This document shows, in pieces, positions 50,423 to 58,103 of a DNA stretch of 64,000 bases. The position numbers and the translations under genes were made by a program. Origin of the DNA: Paenibacillus stellifer (lineage in GTDB: Bacteria; Bacillota; Bacilli; Paenibacillales; Paenibacillaceae); the NCBI RefSeq assembly GCF_000758685.1, contig NZ_CP009286.1, forward strand, positions 5,375,001 to 5,439,000, written 5' to 3'. The notes under the pieces are model-generated. The model saw only the letters and a list, made by a program, of their open reading frames with translations, ran no database searches and was not told the origin of the DNA. Position 1 is the first letter of the stretch; each line of letters opens with the position of its first letter.

Positions 50423-51040
50423 TTATTGGCCTTTCACAGCGGAGGAATCACTGCTGGACCACGCGGAAGCCTTCCGGCTGCCCACAATCCGTTCGATTGG
50501 ATATACTTTCCATACACCGGCAGCGACCGAAGCGCACAAAGCCGCTTTCAGGAAATCGCCCGGCAGGAAAGGCAGCATGCCGGCAGCCAGCGCCTTATAG
50601 AGCGTATCGAGCGAAGGCACCGAATGAGCCAGCCAGGCCACGCCAGCCGGATACACCAGCAGAGAGCCGAAAACAACATTCACGCCCAGGAGCTTCGTGA
50701 ACGTATACCGGTTCTGCGTCATCCGTTGGGCGAACCACCCGATCAGAGCGGCTGCAAAGGGCCAGGACCAAATGAAGCCCGCTGTTGGCCCGACGAGAAC
50801 GGAAATGCCGCCTCTTCCGGCCAGAACAGGGAATCCGGCCGCCGTCAGCCCGAGAACGATCAGAACGGCAAGCGCTCCGTATCTGGCGCCAAGGATGGAG
50901 CCGGCCAGCATGACGGCCAGCGTCTGCAGCGTGATCGGTACGGTTGAGAACGGAAGATCTACTTTCATGGAGCTTAGAGCGATCATGACGCCCGCGAAGA
51001 GCGCGCTGAAAATCAGCCCGCGCAGGGACCATTTATTCAT
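50423..51040 (-). CDS. bioY: BioY biotin ECF substrate-binding subunit
   Basis: A 205-residue membrane protein with six helices. BioY family segments are clear: ALSSMKVDLPFSTVPITLQTLAVMLAGSILGARYGALAVLIVLGLTAAGFPVLAGRGGISVLVGPTAGF, then GMLPFLPGDFLKAALCA. The first helix carries the biotin-binding face. It binds biotin with high affinity and works with the ECF energising module. ATG 51040 has GGAGG ten bases upstream; an upstream frame extension has no site. It is divergent from the ECF ATPase genes. Confidence 0.93.
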   Translation of the reverse strand: MNKWSLRGLIFSALFAGVMIALSSMKVDLPFSTVPITLQTLAVMLAGSILGARYGALAVLIVLGLTAAGFPVLAGRGGISVLVGPTAGFIWSWPFAAALIGWFAQRMTQNRYTFTKLLGVNVVFGSLLVYPAGVAWLAHSVPSLDTLYKALAAGMLPFLPGDFLKAALCASVAAGVWKVYPIERIVGSRKASAWSSSDSSAVKGQ

Positions 51041-51135
51041 CGTGCAAGTTCCTCCATTTCTTCTTGAGTCTAGTAGGTGTAACATGTACCCGAACCAATA
51101 TACCATCCGCACCGCAATACATCAATGCGTTAATT

Positions 51136-51144
51136 TGATATAAT
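51136..51144 (+). promoter_or_regulatory. Extended -10 promoter for the ECF ATPase operon
   Basis: TGATATAAT is a perfect extended -10 (TGnTATAAT), 44 bases before the ATG at 51189. No -35 is needed for such promoters. No BirA-type GTTAAC dyad is visible nearby. Confidence 0.5.
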
Positions 51145-51188
51145 CGGGGATGGTTATCCATCCATTCCGGAAAGAGAGTCGAACAGCT

Positions 51189-52013
51189 ATGATTCATGCC
51201 AGCGGCCTGAGCCTGTCCCTCCGGGACGGCCAGCGCGTTCTGCCGGTGCTTCAAGATATCGATTTACATATAGACACGGGAGAGTGGGTGACCCTGACAG
51301 GCGCCAACGGCAGCGGCAAATCCAGCCTCGTCCGCATTGTGAACGGGCTGCTTCTCCCTACTGCCGGCGAGGTCGCGACGAACGGCCTCGATCTGCGTTC
51401 TCCCGGCAACCGGAGACAGGTCAAGCGAACGGTTCAGACCGTCTTTCAAAATCCGCTGTCCCAAACGGTCGGCTCGACTCCCGAGGAAGATGTCGCCTTC
51501 GGCCTGGAGAACCGGGGCATTCCCGGAGAAGAGATGCACCTGCGGGTAGCCCAGGCGCTGAAGCTGACAGGCCTTGAGGACAAGGCGTCCAGACCTGTGG
51601 AGGAGCTGTCGGGCGGGGAGCGGCAGCGGCTCGCCATCGCCTGCTGCATGGCGCTGGAGCCGGAGCTGCTGATCTTTGATGAGGCGACCTCCATGCTGGA
51701 CCCTATTTCCCGGAACGGCATCTTCGCGCTCGCCCGGGAACTCTGGAAGCGAGGCGTCACCGTTCTGTGGGTGACCCAGCGGATGGAGGAGCTGGCCGCC
51801 GGCGAACGGGCGCTTGTGCTGGAGCAGGGCCGGCTTCTGTACGACGGCACTCCCCGCGGCCTCTTCTACGGCTCCGGACTGCCGGCGGCGCTCGGCTGGG
51901 AGGACCCGCCCGTCGTGGCGGTCGGACGGGTCATGCAGGACGGTGGCTGGCCGCAGGGGCAGCTTCCGCTGACAGAGCATGAACTGGAGGAAGCCCTATG
52001 CCGGTTCAGCTGA
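51189..52013 (+). CDS. ecfA: ECF transporter ATPase EcfA
   Basis: A 274-residue ABC ATPase of the energy-coupling factor type. Walker A is LTGANGSGKSSLVRIVNGL, the Q-loop is TVFQNPLSQTVGSTPEEDVAFGLEN (the EcfA-type sequence), the signature is LSGGERQRLAIACCMALEP, and Walker B is LIFDEATSMLDP. The switch position reads WVTQRMEEL: a Gln replaces the histidine that EcfA proteins normally have (usually ITHxxxE). GGAAAGAGAG lies upstream of ATG 51189. The next gene overlaps its end by 16 bases. Confidence 0.9.
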   Translation: MIHASGLSLSLRDGQRVLPVLQDIDLHIDTGEWVTLTGANGSGKSSLVRIVNGLLLPTAGEVATNGLDLRSPGNRRQVKRTVQTVFQNPLSQTVGSTPEEDVAFGLENRGIPGEEMHLRVAQALKLTGLEDKASRPVEELSGGERQRLAIACCMALEPELLIFDEATSMLDPISRNGIFALARELWKRGVTVLWVTQRMEELAAGERALVLEQGRLLYDGTPRGLFYGSGLPAALGWEDPPVVAVGRVMQDGGWPQGQLPLTEHELEEALCRFS

Positions 52014-53713
52014 CCGCCGTATCCTATCGCTACGGCCCCCTCCCCGCCCTGACAGATATTGACCTGGAGCTTCCGAAAGGCAGCCTAACGGTGCTGTGCG
52101 GCATGACAGGAAGCGGCAAGTCAACTCTGCTGCGCCTGCTGGCCGGACTTGCCGAGCCTTCCGGCGGCACAATCGCTTATTCGGAGGAGGCATCCTCCCC
52201 TTCCGTCTCGATCGTCTTTCAGCATCCCGAGAGCCAGTTATTCGGCGGAACGGTGCTGAAAGACGTCGAGTACGGCCTGGAGCAGTCCGGCGTCCGGCAG
52301 CCGCAGCGGAGCCGCGAGGCGGAGCAGGCGCTCAGCCAGGCCGGCCTCGCGCCTGACAGCTACGGGCCGCGCTCGCCCTATCTGCTGAGCGGCGGCGAGA
52401 AGCGCCGCGTGTGCATCGCCGGCGCGCTCGCTCCGAGGCCGGACCTGCTGCTCTTGGACGAGCCGACGGCCGGCCTTGATCCGCAGGCCGCGCGGGGCCT
52501 GCTCGAAACCGTGCGCGAGCTCCGCGATGCAGGCTACACCATCGTGGCCGCCACCCACGATCTGGACGCCTTCCTGCCGCTCGCGGACCAGACCGCCGTC
52601 CTGGCGCAGGGACGGCTTCGCTACGCCGGCCCGACCGCCGGCTTATGGGAAGAGCCCCGCGTGCTCGAAGACGCGGGGCTTGCCCCTCCGGCCTATATCC
52701 GAATCGGCCGGATGCTGATGAAGCGCGGGCTGCTGGACGCGCTGCCCGCGAGCACTGCCGGGCTGCCGGACGCTCTTGCGGGCCGGCTGGCCTATCCCGG
52801 GGACGTCGCGCAGCGTCCCCGGGACGCCGGGGCGGCGCCGGCTGATGCGCCGCCGCCCGGCAGGAGCGCGTCCGGAGACGGCGGACGCGCAATTCTCCCG
52901 GACGCGGCAGATGCGTCCGGGCAGCCCGCCGCCGGCCTGGACAAGCCGGCGGTCAGGCCGATGACCGGGGCCATGGTCCGGTCGCTGGACCCCCGCGTCA
53001 AATGGCTGGCCATGGCGCTGGGCTCGCTTGTCCTTCTGGGCATCAACGGCTTCCCGCCGCTCGTTCTCGCCGCTCTGATGATTGGAGTGCTGCTTGCCGC
53101 AGGCGGGATTTCGCGGAAGCGGGCCCGCTGGTTCTACCGGCCATTCCTGCCTATGTTCCTGCTGCTGTGGCTGCTGTCCGCCTTCTATTGGAACTCCGCA
53201 TCCGGCGGCCTGGCCTTCTCGGCAAAGGGTGCCGAGGCGGGCGGCCTCTCCGTGCTGAAGCTCCTGCTGCTGCTGTCGCTCGGCTTTATCTTCACGGAGA
53301 CGACATCCGGCGCGCCGCTGCGGGAAGGGCTGGAATGGGCCATCTCCCCGCTGCGCAGATTCGGCGTCCGCACGCGGAACTGGTCACTGGCTGTATCCGT
53401 TACACTGCAATTCGTCCCCTGGGTGCTGGAAAAAGCGGATGAGCTTCACCTTGCGCTGGCCTCGCGGGGGGCCCGCAAGCGCGGACTGGCGCGGTGGACG
53501 CCAAAACAGCTCTCGCTGATGGCCGTCCCTCTTATGCTGCAGGTCATTACTATGGGCGATGAGCTGTCTACCGCGATCGAGGCAAGAGGCTATGATCCGG
53601 ACAAGCCCCGTACTCCCTGGCTTCAGCTGAGATGGCAGCGGCAAGATACGTTCGCCTTGATCGTCGTACTGCTCGCCGCGGCGCTGCTGTATGGCATCGC
53701 TCTATACGGGTGA
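51998..53713 (+). CDS. Fused EcfA-EcfT protein of the biotin ECF transporter
   Basis: A 571-residue fusion. Residues 1-255 are a second ECF ATPase: Walker A CGMTGSGKSTLLRL, LSGGEKRRVCIAGAL, LLLLDEPTAGLDP, and the switch histidine AATHDLDAF. A linker of about 70 residues, rich in Ala, Pro, Asp and Gly, follows. From about residue 325 comes the EcfT scaffold with about five helices and the two coupling motifs LALASRGARKRG and AIEARGYDP, both with the A-R-G core. EcfT and EcfA are normally separate proteins. With EcfA and BioY this completes a dedicated biotin importer. Confidence 0.9.
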   Translation: MPVQLTAVSYRYGPLPALTDIDLELPKGSLTVLCGMTGSGKSTLLRLLAGLAEPSGGTIAYSEEASSPSVSIVFQHPESQLFGGTVLKDVEYGLEQSGVRQPQRSREAEQALSQAGLAPDSYGPRSPYLLSGGEKRRVCIAGALAPRPDLLLLDEPTAGLDPQAARGLLETVRELRDAGYTIVAATHDLDAFLPLADQTAVLAQGRLRYAGPTAGLWEEPRVLEDAGLAPPAYIRIGRMLMKRGLLDALPASTAGLPDALAGRLAYPGDVAQRPRDAGAAPADAPPPGRSASGDGGRAILPDAADASGQPAAGLDKPAVRPMTGAMVRSLDPRVKWLAMALGSLVLLGINGFPPLVLAALMIGVLLAAGGISRKRARWFYRPFLPMFLLLWLLSAFYWNSASGGLAFSAKGAEAGGLSVLKLLLLLSLGFIFTETTSGAPLREGLEWAISPLRRFGVRTRNWSLAVSVTLQFVPWVLEKADELHLALASRGARKRGLARWTPKQLSLMAVPLMLQVITMGDELSTAIEARGYDPDKPRTPWLQLRWQRQDTFALIVVLLAAALLYGIALYG

Positions 53714-53751
53714 AGTTGGTGAGTTCCCTTGCCGTCTTCAAGCCCTACGGC

Positions 53752-53787
53752 AAAAAGCCTGCCCGGACCCAAAGTCCAGGCAGGCTT
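53752..53787 (-). terminator. Terminator of the FMN-binding lipoprotein gene
   Basis: Minus strand AAGCCTGCCTGGAC, TTTG, GGTCCGGGCAGGCTT with wobble pairing, then TTT. Confidence 0.88.
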
Positions 53788-53852
53788 CATGTCTTCATAC
53801 GGCTCCCCACCTTACATCTCCCGATTGCCGAAAGACCCGGTGCAGTCCCGTA

Positions 53853-54749
53853 TTACTCTTCGATCTTGATGGCGGCAGGCGACGTATCGCCGGTCTCCGC
53901 CATGTCATCAAGCGCATATTCTACCAGCGCCTTGAAGTTGTTGGAGGAGGTTGTCGCCCCGCTGACGGCGTCCACAGAACCGATCTGCTGCTTATCGATC
54001 AGCTGCTTCTCCAGTTCCTCCGTATATTTGGCCGGATACGTCTTGCTCTTGGCCTCCATCGCCGTCTTGTAATCCGCATCCTCGGTCTTCAGCTTGCCAT
54101 CCTTGTTCACATAGTCGAACTGGACGCCTGCAATTTGATGATCCTTGATATCAAGATCCAGCTGCGGCTTCCATCCATGGTCGTCGAACGCATCGGCGCT
54201 TACCTTGTATGTTCCGTCCTCGTACAGCGGCACAACGGCGGCCGCTGTATCCCCGGCCTTCGCCTTCTCCAGAGCGGCAGCAGCCAGCTCGTTAAAGTTT
54301 CTGGAAGAGTGCGTCGCTCCCGATACAGCATCCACTTCGGCGCTCTGTGAAGCGACCAACTCCTCCCCGAGCTTGTCGAATGCTTCGCGCGGCGTAAATT
54401 TATTGGCTGCGGAGAAGCCTTTGATATAGGCCTCATTCTTGCTTCTCAGCTCACCCGCGTCATTGGAATAGTCATAGTAGGCTTTGGTGATTTTGCCTCC
54501 CTCTACCGTAAGCTCTACATAAGCTTTCCAGTTCCGCACATCGTTGCGGTCATATTGGGCTTTGTAGACGCCGTCCTTGAAGGCGCCATCGGCCGCTGCG
54601 GCAGAAGACGCCGCCGTTGCCACTGAGGTCTCCGCCGGCTTGACGCTCGGCTCCGCACTGGGCTCCGACGCATTATTGCTGTTCCCGCAAGCTGTCAGGC
54701 CAATCGCCATCATGAGTGCGAGCGCGGCCCATGCTGTTGTCTTCTTCAT
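53853..54749 (-). CDS. Lipoprotein with two FMN-binding domains
   Basis: A 298-residue secreted lipoprotein: signal peptide with lipobox LTAC, then a Ser/Ala linker to about residue 50. Two copies of an FMN_bind domain follow. Each ends in the flavin-attachment motif, VDAVSGATHSS near residue 155 and VDAVSGATTSS near residue 270; the threonine can carry FMN through a phosphoester bond. Such proteins take part in extracellular electron transfer, as PplA does in Listeria. ATG 54749 has GGAG upstream. No ApbE or NDH-2-like partner is adjacent. The two domains differ enough to be an old duplication. Confidence 0.9.
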   Translation of the reverse strand: MKKTTAWAALALMMAIGLTACGNSNNASEPSAEPSVKPAETSVATAASSAAAADGAFKDGVYKAQYDRNDVRNWKAYVELTVEGGKITKAYYDYSNDAGELRSKNEAYIKGFSAANKFTPREAFDKLGEELVASQSAEVDAVSGATHSSRNFNELAAAALEKAKAGDTAAAVVPLYEDGTYKVSADAFDDHGWKPQLDLDIKDHQIAGVQFDYVNKDGKLKTEDADYKTAMEAKSKTYPAKYTEELEKQLIDKQQIGSVDAVSGATTSSNNFKALVEYALDDMAETGDTSPAAIKIEE

Positions 54750-55257
54750 ACTCCAATCCCCCCGTTTGTTAGAGTCGTGCACGACCATTCTAACATTGCC
54801 GGGAACTATTTTTGTATGCGCTTTCTTTCACAAAACACATGAGATTTTTCGATTGTTAAAAAGATGCCACATTTGCATAATTCCAGAAAACCGTCTGCGT
54901 GCTCCAGGTCAGGGAAGCGCAGACGGCTCTCGGCGGAATTGAAGATGATTTTGAAGACGCGAAGCCTATCCACTCTTAAAGCGGACGGCATATTCTTAGA
55001 CCGGTTCGGCAAGCTGGTGAAGGCCACCGCCTCATAAACGGGACATCTGTATCTATCGGGCGACTTCGCGTCTGGAGTATGCCGGTCAGAAGATTTCGAT
55101 CTGTCTATGTATTGCGTCTTGAAGCGTTGATCCTGAATGATGCAATGCTGATGCCTACAATGAGCCGTACTAAAATAGCCTTTCATTAATGCCTTTCATT
55201 AATGTCTCTCGTCAACAGCCTCTCATCAATGGCCCTCATCGCTTCATGCGCTGCCCG
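54750..55257. other. Gap with palindrome near lipoprotein start and short repeats
   Basis: No gene that I can support. A perfect 12-base palindrome GTCGTGCACGAC (54774-54785) sits inside arms GTTAG/CTAAC (54768-54772 and 54790-54794), about 20 bases before the lipoprotein gene. A TAGAAT box overlaps it. Further right, a 13-base unit GCCTTTCATTAAT occurs twice in tandem (55178-55203). Confidence 0.5.
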
Positions 55258-55626
55258 CTATACGCGAACGTCGAAATGCCCCTCGCTGTCCGTAGTCGCC
55301 GTCTTGGCGGCCTCCGCATCCAGCACCTGACCTGATCCCGACGCTTCACTTGTTCCCTCCGATTTCCCGGAGGCGTTTGCGGCTTCCTGCTGCTTCAATT
55401 GGGCGATCTGGGCATCCAGCAGCTTAATCTGCATAGTAAGCTGCTGCTGCTTCAACTGTTTGGTCTTTTCGTCGTCTTTGCTGGAATCCAGCTTCTTGAG
55501 ATCATCCTCCAGCTTCGACTTCTGCTTCTCCAGCGCGGCTATTTGTCTGGATGCGCTGCTCGAGCTTCCGGCCGAACCGCTGTAGGACTGCACCGATGAC
55601 GATGATGAGACGGAAGATATGTTCAT
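55258..55626 (-). CDS. FlxA-like protein
   Basis: A 122-residue soluble protein. The first 26 residues are Ser-rich. A coiled coil follows, RQIAALEKQKSKLEDDLKKLDSSKDDEKTKQLKQQQLTMQIKLLDAQIAQLKQQEA, and the tail is Ala/Ser/Gly-rich. The family was first described with flagellar FlxA of E. coli. Firmicute members of this shape are common and uncharacterised. GGAGGG precedes the ATG. It is a single gene, with no terminator seen just after the stop. A flagellar role is not supported by any flagellar gene nearby. Confidence 0.8.
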   Translation of the reverse strand: MNISSVSSSSSVQSYSGSAGSSSSASRQIAALEKQKSKLEDDLKKLDSSKDDEKTKQLKQQQLTMQIKLLDAQIAQLKQQEAANASGKSEGTSEASGSGQVLDAEAAKTATTDSEGHFDVRV

Positions 55627-55734
55627 TTAAATCCCTCCTTCATGTACTTCTTCCACTATAATCCTTTTTGCCTTGGACAAGCTTAAGACGGGCTGAATGT
55701 TTGCTTAAAGCTTGAGATCCGGCCCCGTTGTGTG

Positions 55735-55771
55735 AAAAAAAGAGCCGCTCTCACACGGGAGATCGGCTCTG
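55735..55771 (-). terminator. Terminator of the MFS-EamA operon
   Basis: Minus strand AGAGCCGATCTC, CCGTGT, GAGAGCGGCTCT, then seven uridines. Confidence 0.88.
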
Positions 55772-55774
55772 TAC

Positions 55775-56671
55775 TTACAGATCACGCGTTCTCGTTGTCT
55801 TCTCTCCGGGCTTTCGCGCGCGCCCGCTAATCAGAGCGATTCCCGCCAAAATAACCGCGAGTCCGGCTACAGTCGTCCAATAGATGCGCTCATGCAGAAA
55901 AAGAGCGCCCCAGAATATCCCGAACACCGGAACCAGAAAGGTCACGCTGACGGTCTTGACGGGCCCGACGCTTGCGATCAGCCGGAAGTAGAGCAGATAG
56001 GCAAAGGCCGTGCAGACAAGCGCAAGCGCGAGGACGGACAAAATGACGGCAGCGCCCGGCATCTCTCTCGGAGGCACGGCGGGAAGAAGCGGCAGCAGGC
56101 ATATCGCCGCGCCGAGCTGCTGGCCAGTGGCCACGGTCAATGGCGGCACCCCCCTGCCAACCCGGGCAGCGTACAGGCCTCCGAAGCCGTAGGCCAGGGC
56201 GGCGCCCAGCGAGAATAGGACGGATATAATCATCGCCCGGTCCAGCGGCTCGGGACTCCAGCCGACGAGCACGGCGACGCCTCCGAGTCCGAGCACCAGT
56301 CCAATCGCCCGGTTCAGGCCCGGCCGCTCTCCGCCCGTCCACCAGGCCGCAAGCGTTGCGAATATCGGCGTCGTCGCATTGAGGATTGCAGCCAGGGAGG
56401 CATTCAGATGCAGCTCCGCCGCGCTGATCAGCGTAAAAGGAAGCGCGGCGTTCAGCCCGCCGAGGAGCAAATATGCCTTCCAATTACTCCGAATATCGAG
56501 CTGTATGCCTGCAATCCGCGCGTACAGCAGCAGAGCCGCTGCGGCTATGGCTACTCTCAGCTCGGTCGTAAACACCGGCCCCAGCACCGGAGAAGAGATT
56601 CTCATGAAGAGAAACGAAGAGCCCCAGATGAGGGCCAGGAGCACCAGGCCGGACAGATCCTTACGGCTCAT
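55775..56671 (-). CDS. EamA/DMT family transporter
   Basis: A 298-residue protein with ten helices in two EamA repeats. It has the typical opening LVLLALIWGSSFLFMRISSPVLGPV, ASLAAILNATTPIFATLAAWW at the end of repeat one, and VKTVSVTFLVPVFGIFWGALFLHERI in repeat two. It probably exports amino acids or other metabolites. The ATG shares its A with the stop of the MFS gene upstream, so the two are translated as a coupled pair. A strong terminator follows. The efflux cargo is not known. Confidence 0.88.
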   Translation of the reverse strand: MSRKDLSGLVLLALIWGSSFLFMRISSPVLGPVFTTELRVAIAAAALLLYARIAGIQLDIRSNWKAYLLLGGLNAALPFTLISAAELHLNASLAAILNATTPIFATLAAWWTGGERPGLNRAIGLVLGLGGVAVLVGWSPEPLDRAMIISVLFSLGAALAYGFGGLYAARVGRGVPPLTVATGQQLGAAICLLPLLPAVPPREMPGAAVILSVLALALVCTAFAYLLYFRLIASVGPVKTVSVTFLVPVFGIFWGALFLHERIYWTTVAGLAVILAGIALISGRARKPGEKTTRTRDL

Positions 56672-57897
56672 CAGCGTCCCCTCCTTCTCACCAGCAGGCT
56701 GTAGCAGAGCAGCGAACAGATACCGGCAGCCGCAATAATGGCGCCCATGGGCAGAGCTGTATCACCGCCGCCCAGACCGACGAGCGGAGAGATCAACCCG
56801 CCGGTCAGGAGCGGCAGAAGGCCGAGCATCGCGGAGGCGCTGCCCGCCCGGTCGCCCTGGTCCTGCATCGCCAGCGAGAACGTGGTCGTGCCGACTATGC
56901 CGACGCTGGAGACGACGGCGAACAGGGCCGGCAGGATAAGCGGCAGTCCAGCCGAGGTCAGAATGGCGAACAGGAGCAGCAGACCTCCGAGCGCGCACTG
57001 TACCAGCCCCCACACCATCAACCGGGCTTCGCCCAGCCTGCCGGACAGCCGTCCCGCGATCTGGCCGGTGATGATGATGCCGAGCCCGTTCACGGCAAAG
57101 ATAAGGCTGTACATCTGCGGAGATACGCCGAATATATTTTGCAGAACAAAGGACGACCCCGATATGTAAGCGAACATCGCGCCGTTCACGAAGCTCTGGG
57201 ACAGCACATAGCCCATGAAGGTCCGGTTGCGCAGCAGCTTGCCGAAGGAAGCGACGGTACTGCCAAGTCCGCCGTTAGAACGGCGTTCGGGCGGCAGCGT
57301 CTCCGGCAGGCGAAGCCAGATCATGAGGCAGAACAGCACGCCCGCCCCGAACAGCACGAGGAAGACGCCCTGCCAGGTCGTAAACCGGAGCAGCTGGCCT
57401 CCGATAACCGGAGCCGCGATCGGCCCCAGGCCGTTGACGATCATCAGGAGAGCGAAGAACCGGGTAAGCTCCGAGCCCGAATACAGGTCGCGGACGGCGG
57501 CCCGTGAAATCACGACACCGACCGAACCCGACAGGCCCTGGATCAGACGGAACACGACAAGGACGCCGATGGAAGGGCTGAAGGCGCAGAGCAGCGACGA
57601 CACCGTGTATACCATCATGCCGATCATCAAGGGACGGCGGCGTCCATACACATCGCTCAGTGGACCAGCGAACAGCTGGCCCAGCGCCAGCCCGATCAGG
57701 AAGCAGCTCAGACTGAGCTGGACAAAAGCGGCGGAGGTGGCGAAAGATCGCTCCAGCTCCGGCAGGGCGGGCAAATACATGTCGATCGACAGCGGGCCGA
57801 TCGTGGCGATTGCCCCCAGAATGCCCGCAAGCTGAAGTCTCAGCTTTCTGGAGGCTCGAATGGCCTGTACATCCAAAGCGGTTGATTTGATGCTCAT
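56671..57897 (-). CDS. MFS transporter, Bcr/CflA family
   Basis: A 408-residue protein with 12 helices. It has the drug-resistance signature LSIDMYLPALPELERSFATS of the Bcr/CflA branch, and motif A GPLSDVYGRRRPLMIG in the loop between helices 2 and 3. Motif C-like GLGPIAAPVIGG is in helix 5, typical of antiporters. Members export bicyclomycin, chloramphenicol, sulfonamides or cysteine. AAAGG precedes the ATG. It is the first gene of a two-gene operon with the EamA exporter, and divergent from the mannosyltransferase-like gene. Confidence 0.9.
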   Translation of the reverse strand: MSIKSTALDVQAIRASRKLRLQLAGILGAIATIGPLSIDMYLPALPELERSFATSAAFVQLSLSCFLIGLALGQLFAGPLSDVYGRRRPLMIGMMVYTVSSLLCAFSPSIGVLVVFRLIQGLSGSVGVVISRAAVRDLYSGSELTRFFALLMIVNGLGPIAAPVIGGQLLRFTTWQGVFLVLFGAGVLFCLMIWLRLPETLPPERRSNGGLGSTVASFGKLLRNRTFMGYVLSQSFVNGAMFAYISGSSFVLQNIFGVSPQMYSLIFAVNGLGIIITGQIAGRLSGRLGEARLMVWGLVQCALGGLLLLFAILTSAGLPLILPALFAVVSSVGIVGTTTFSLAMQDQGDRAGSASAMLGLLPLLTGGLISPLVGLGGGDTALPMGAIIAAAGICSLLCYSLLVRRRGR

Positions 57898-57988
57898 TTT
57901 CTTATCTGCCTTTCTGCTGCAGCCGGCGCGTAGGCCGGGTATTCTGGAAATCCATATTTCTTCATACTACCTGAAGCCCGTCCTGAAA

Positions 57989-58020
57989 TTCAATGAGAAT
58001 TCAATGAGAGTTCAATGAGA
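57989..58020. promoter_or_regulatory. Three 11-bp direct repeats upstream of the GT gene
   Basis: TTCAATGAGA occurs three times starting at 57989, 58000 and 58011, that is, exactly one helical turn apart. A TATAAT follows at 58065-58070. Direct repeats with 11-base steps are how OmpR/PhoB-type regulators bind. Confidence 0.6.
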
Positions 58021-58064
58021 ACTTTCGGACTCTGCAGTTTCAGGATATCTTAAGCTACCTCCTG

Positions 58065-58070
58065 TATAAT
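58065..58070 (+). promoter_or_regulatory. -10 hexamer of the GT gene
   Basis: Perfect TATAAT, 34 bases before the GTG start, with no good -35. The three direct repeats upstream suggest activation. Confidence 0.45.
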
Positions 58071-58103
58071 AACCCCAGCAATTGGATAAGAGGAGTGAAA
58101 GCT

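Noticed and set aside
54806..55186. A 126-residue gene on the minus strand
   Set aside because: There is no ribosome site, no recognisable domain, and its composition looks non-coding.
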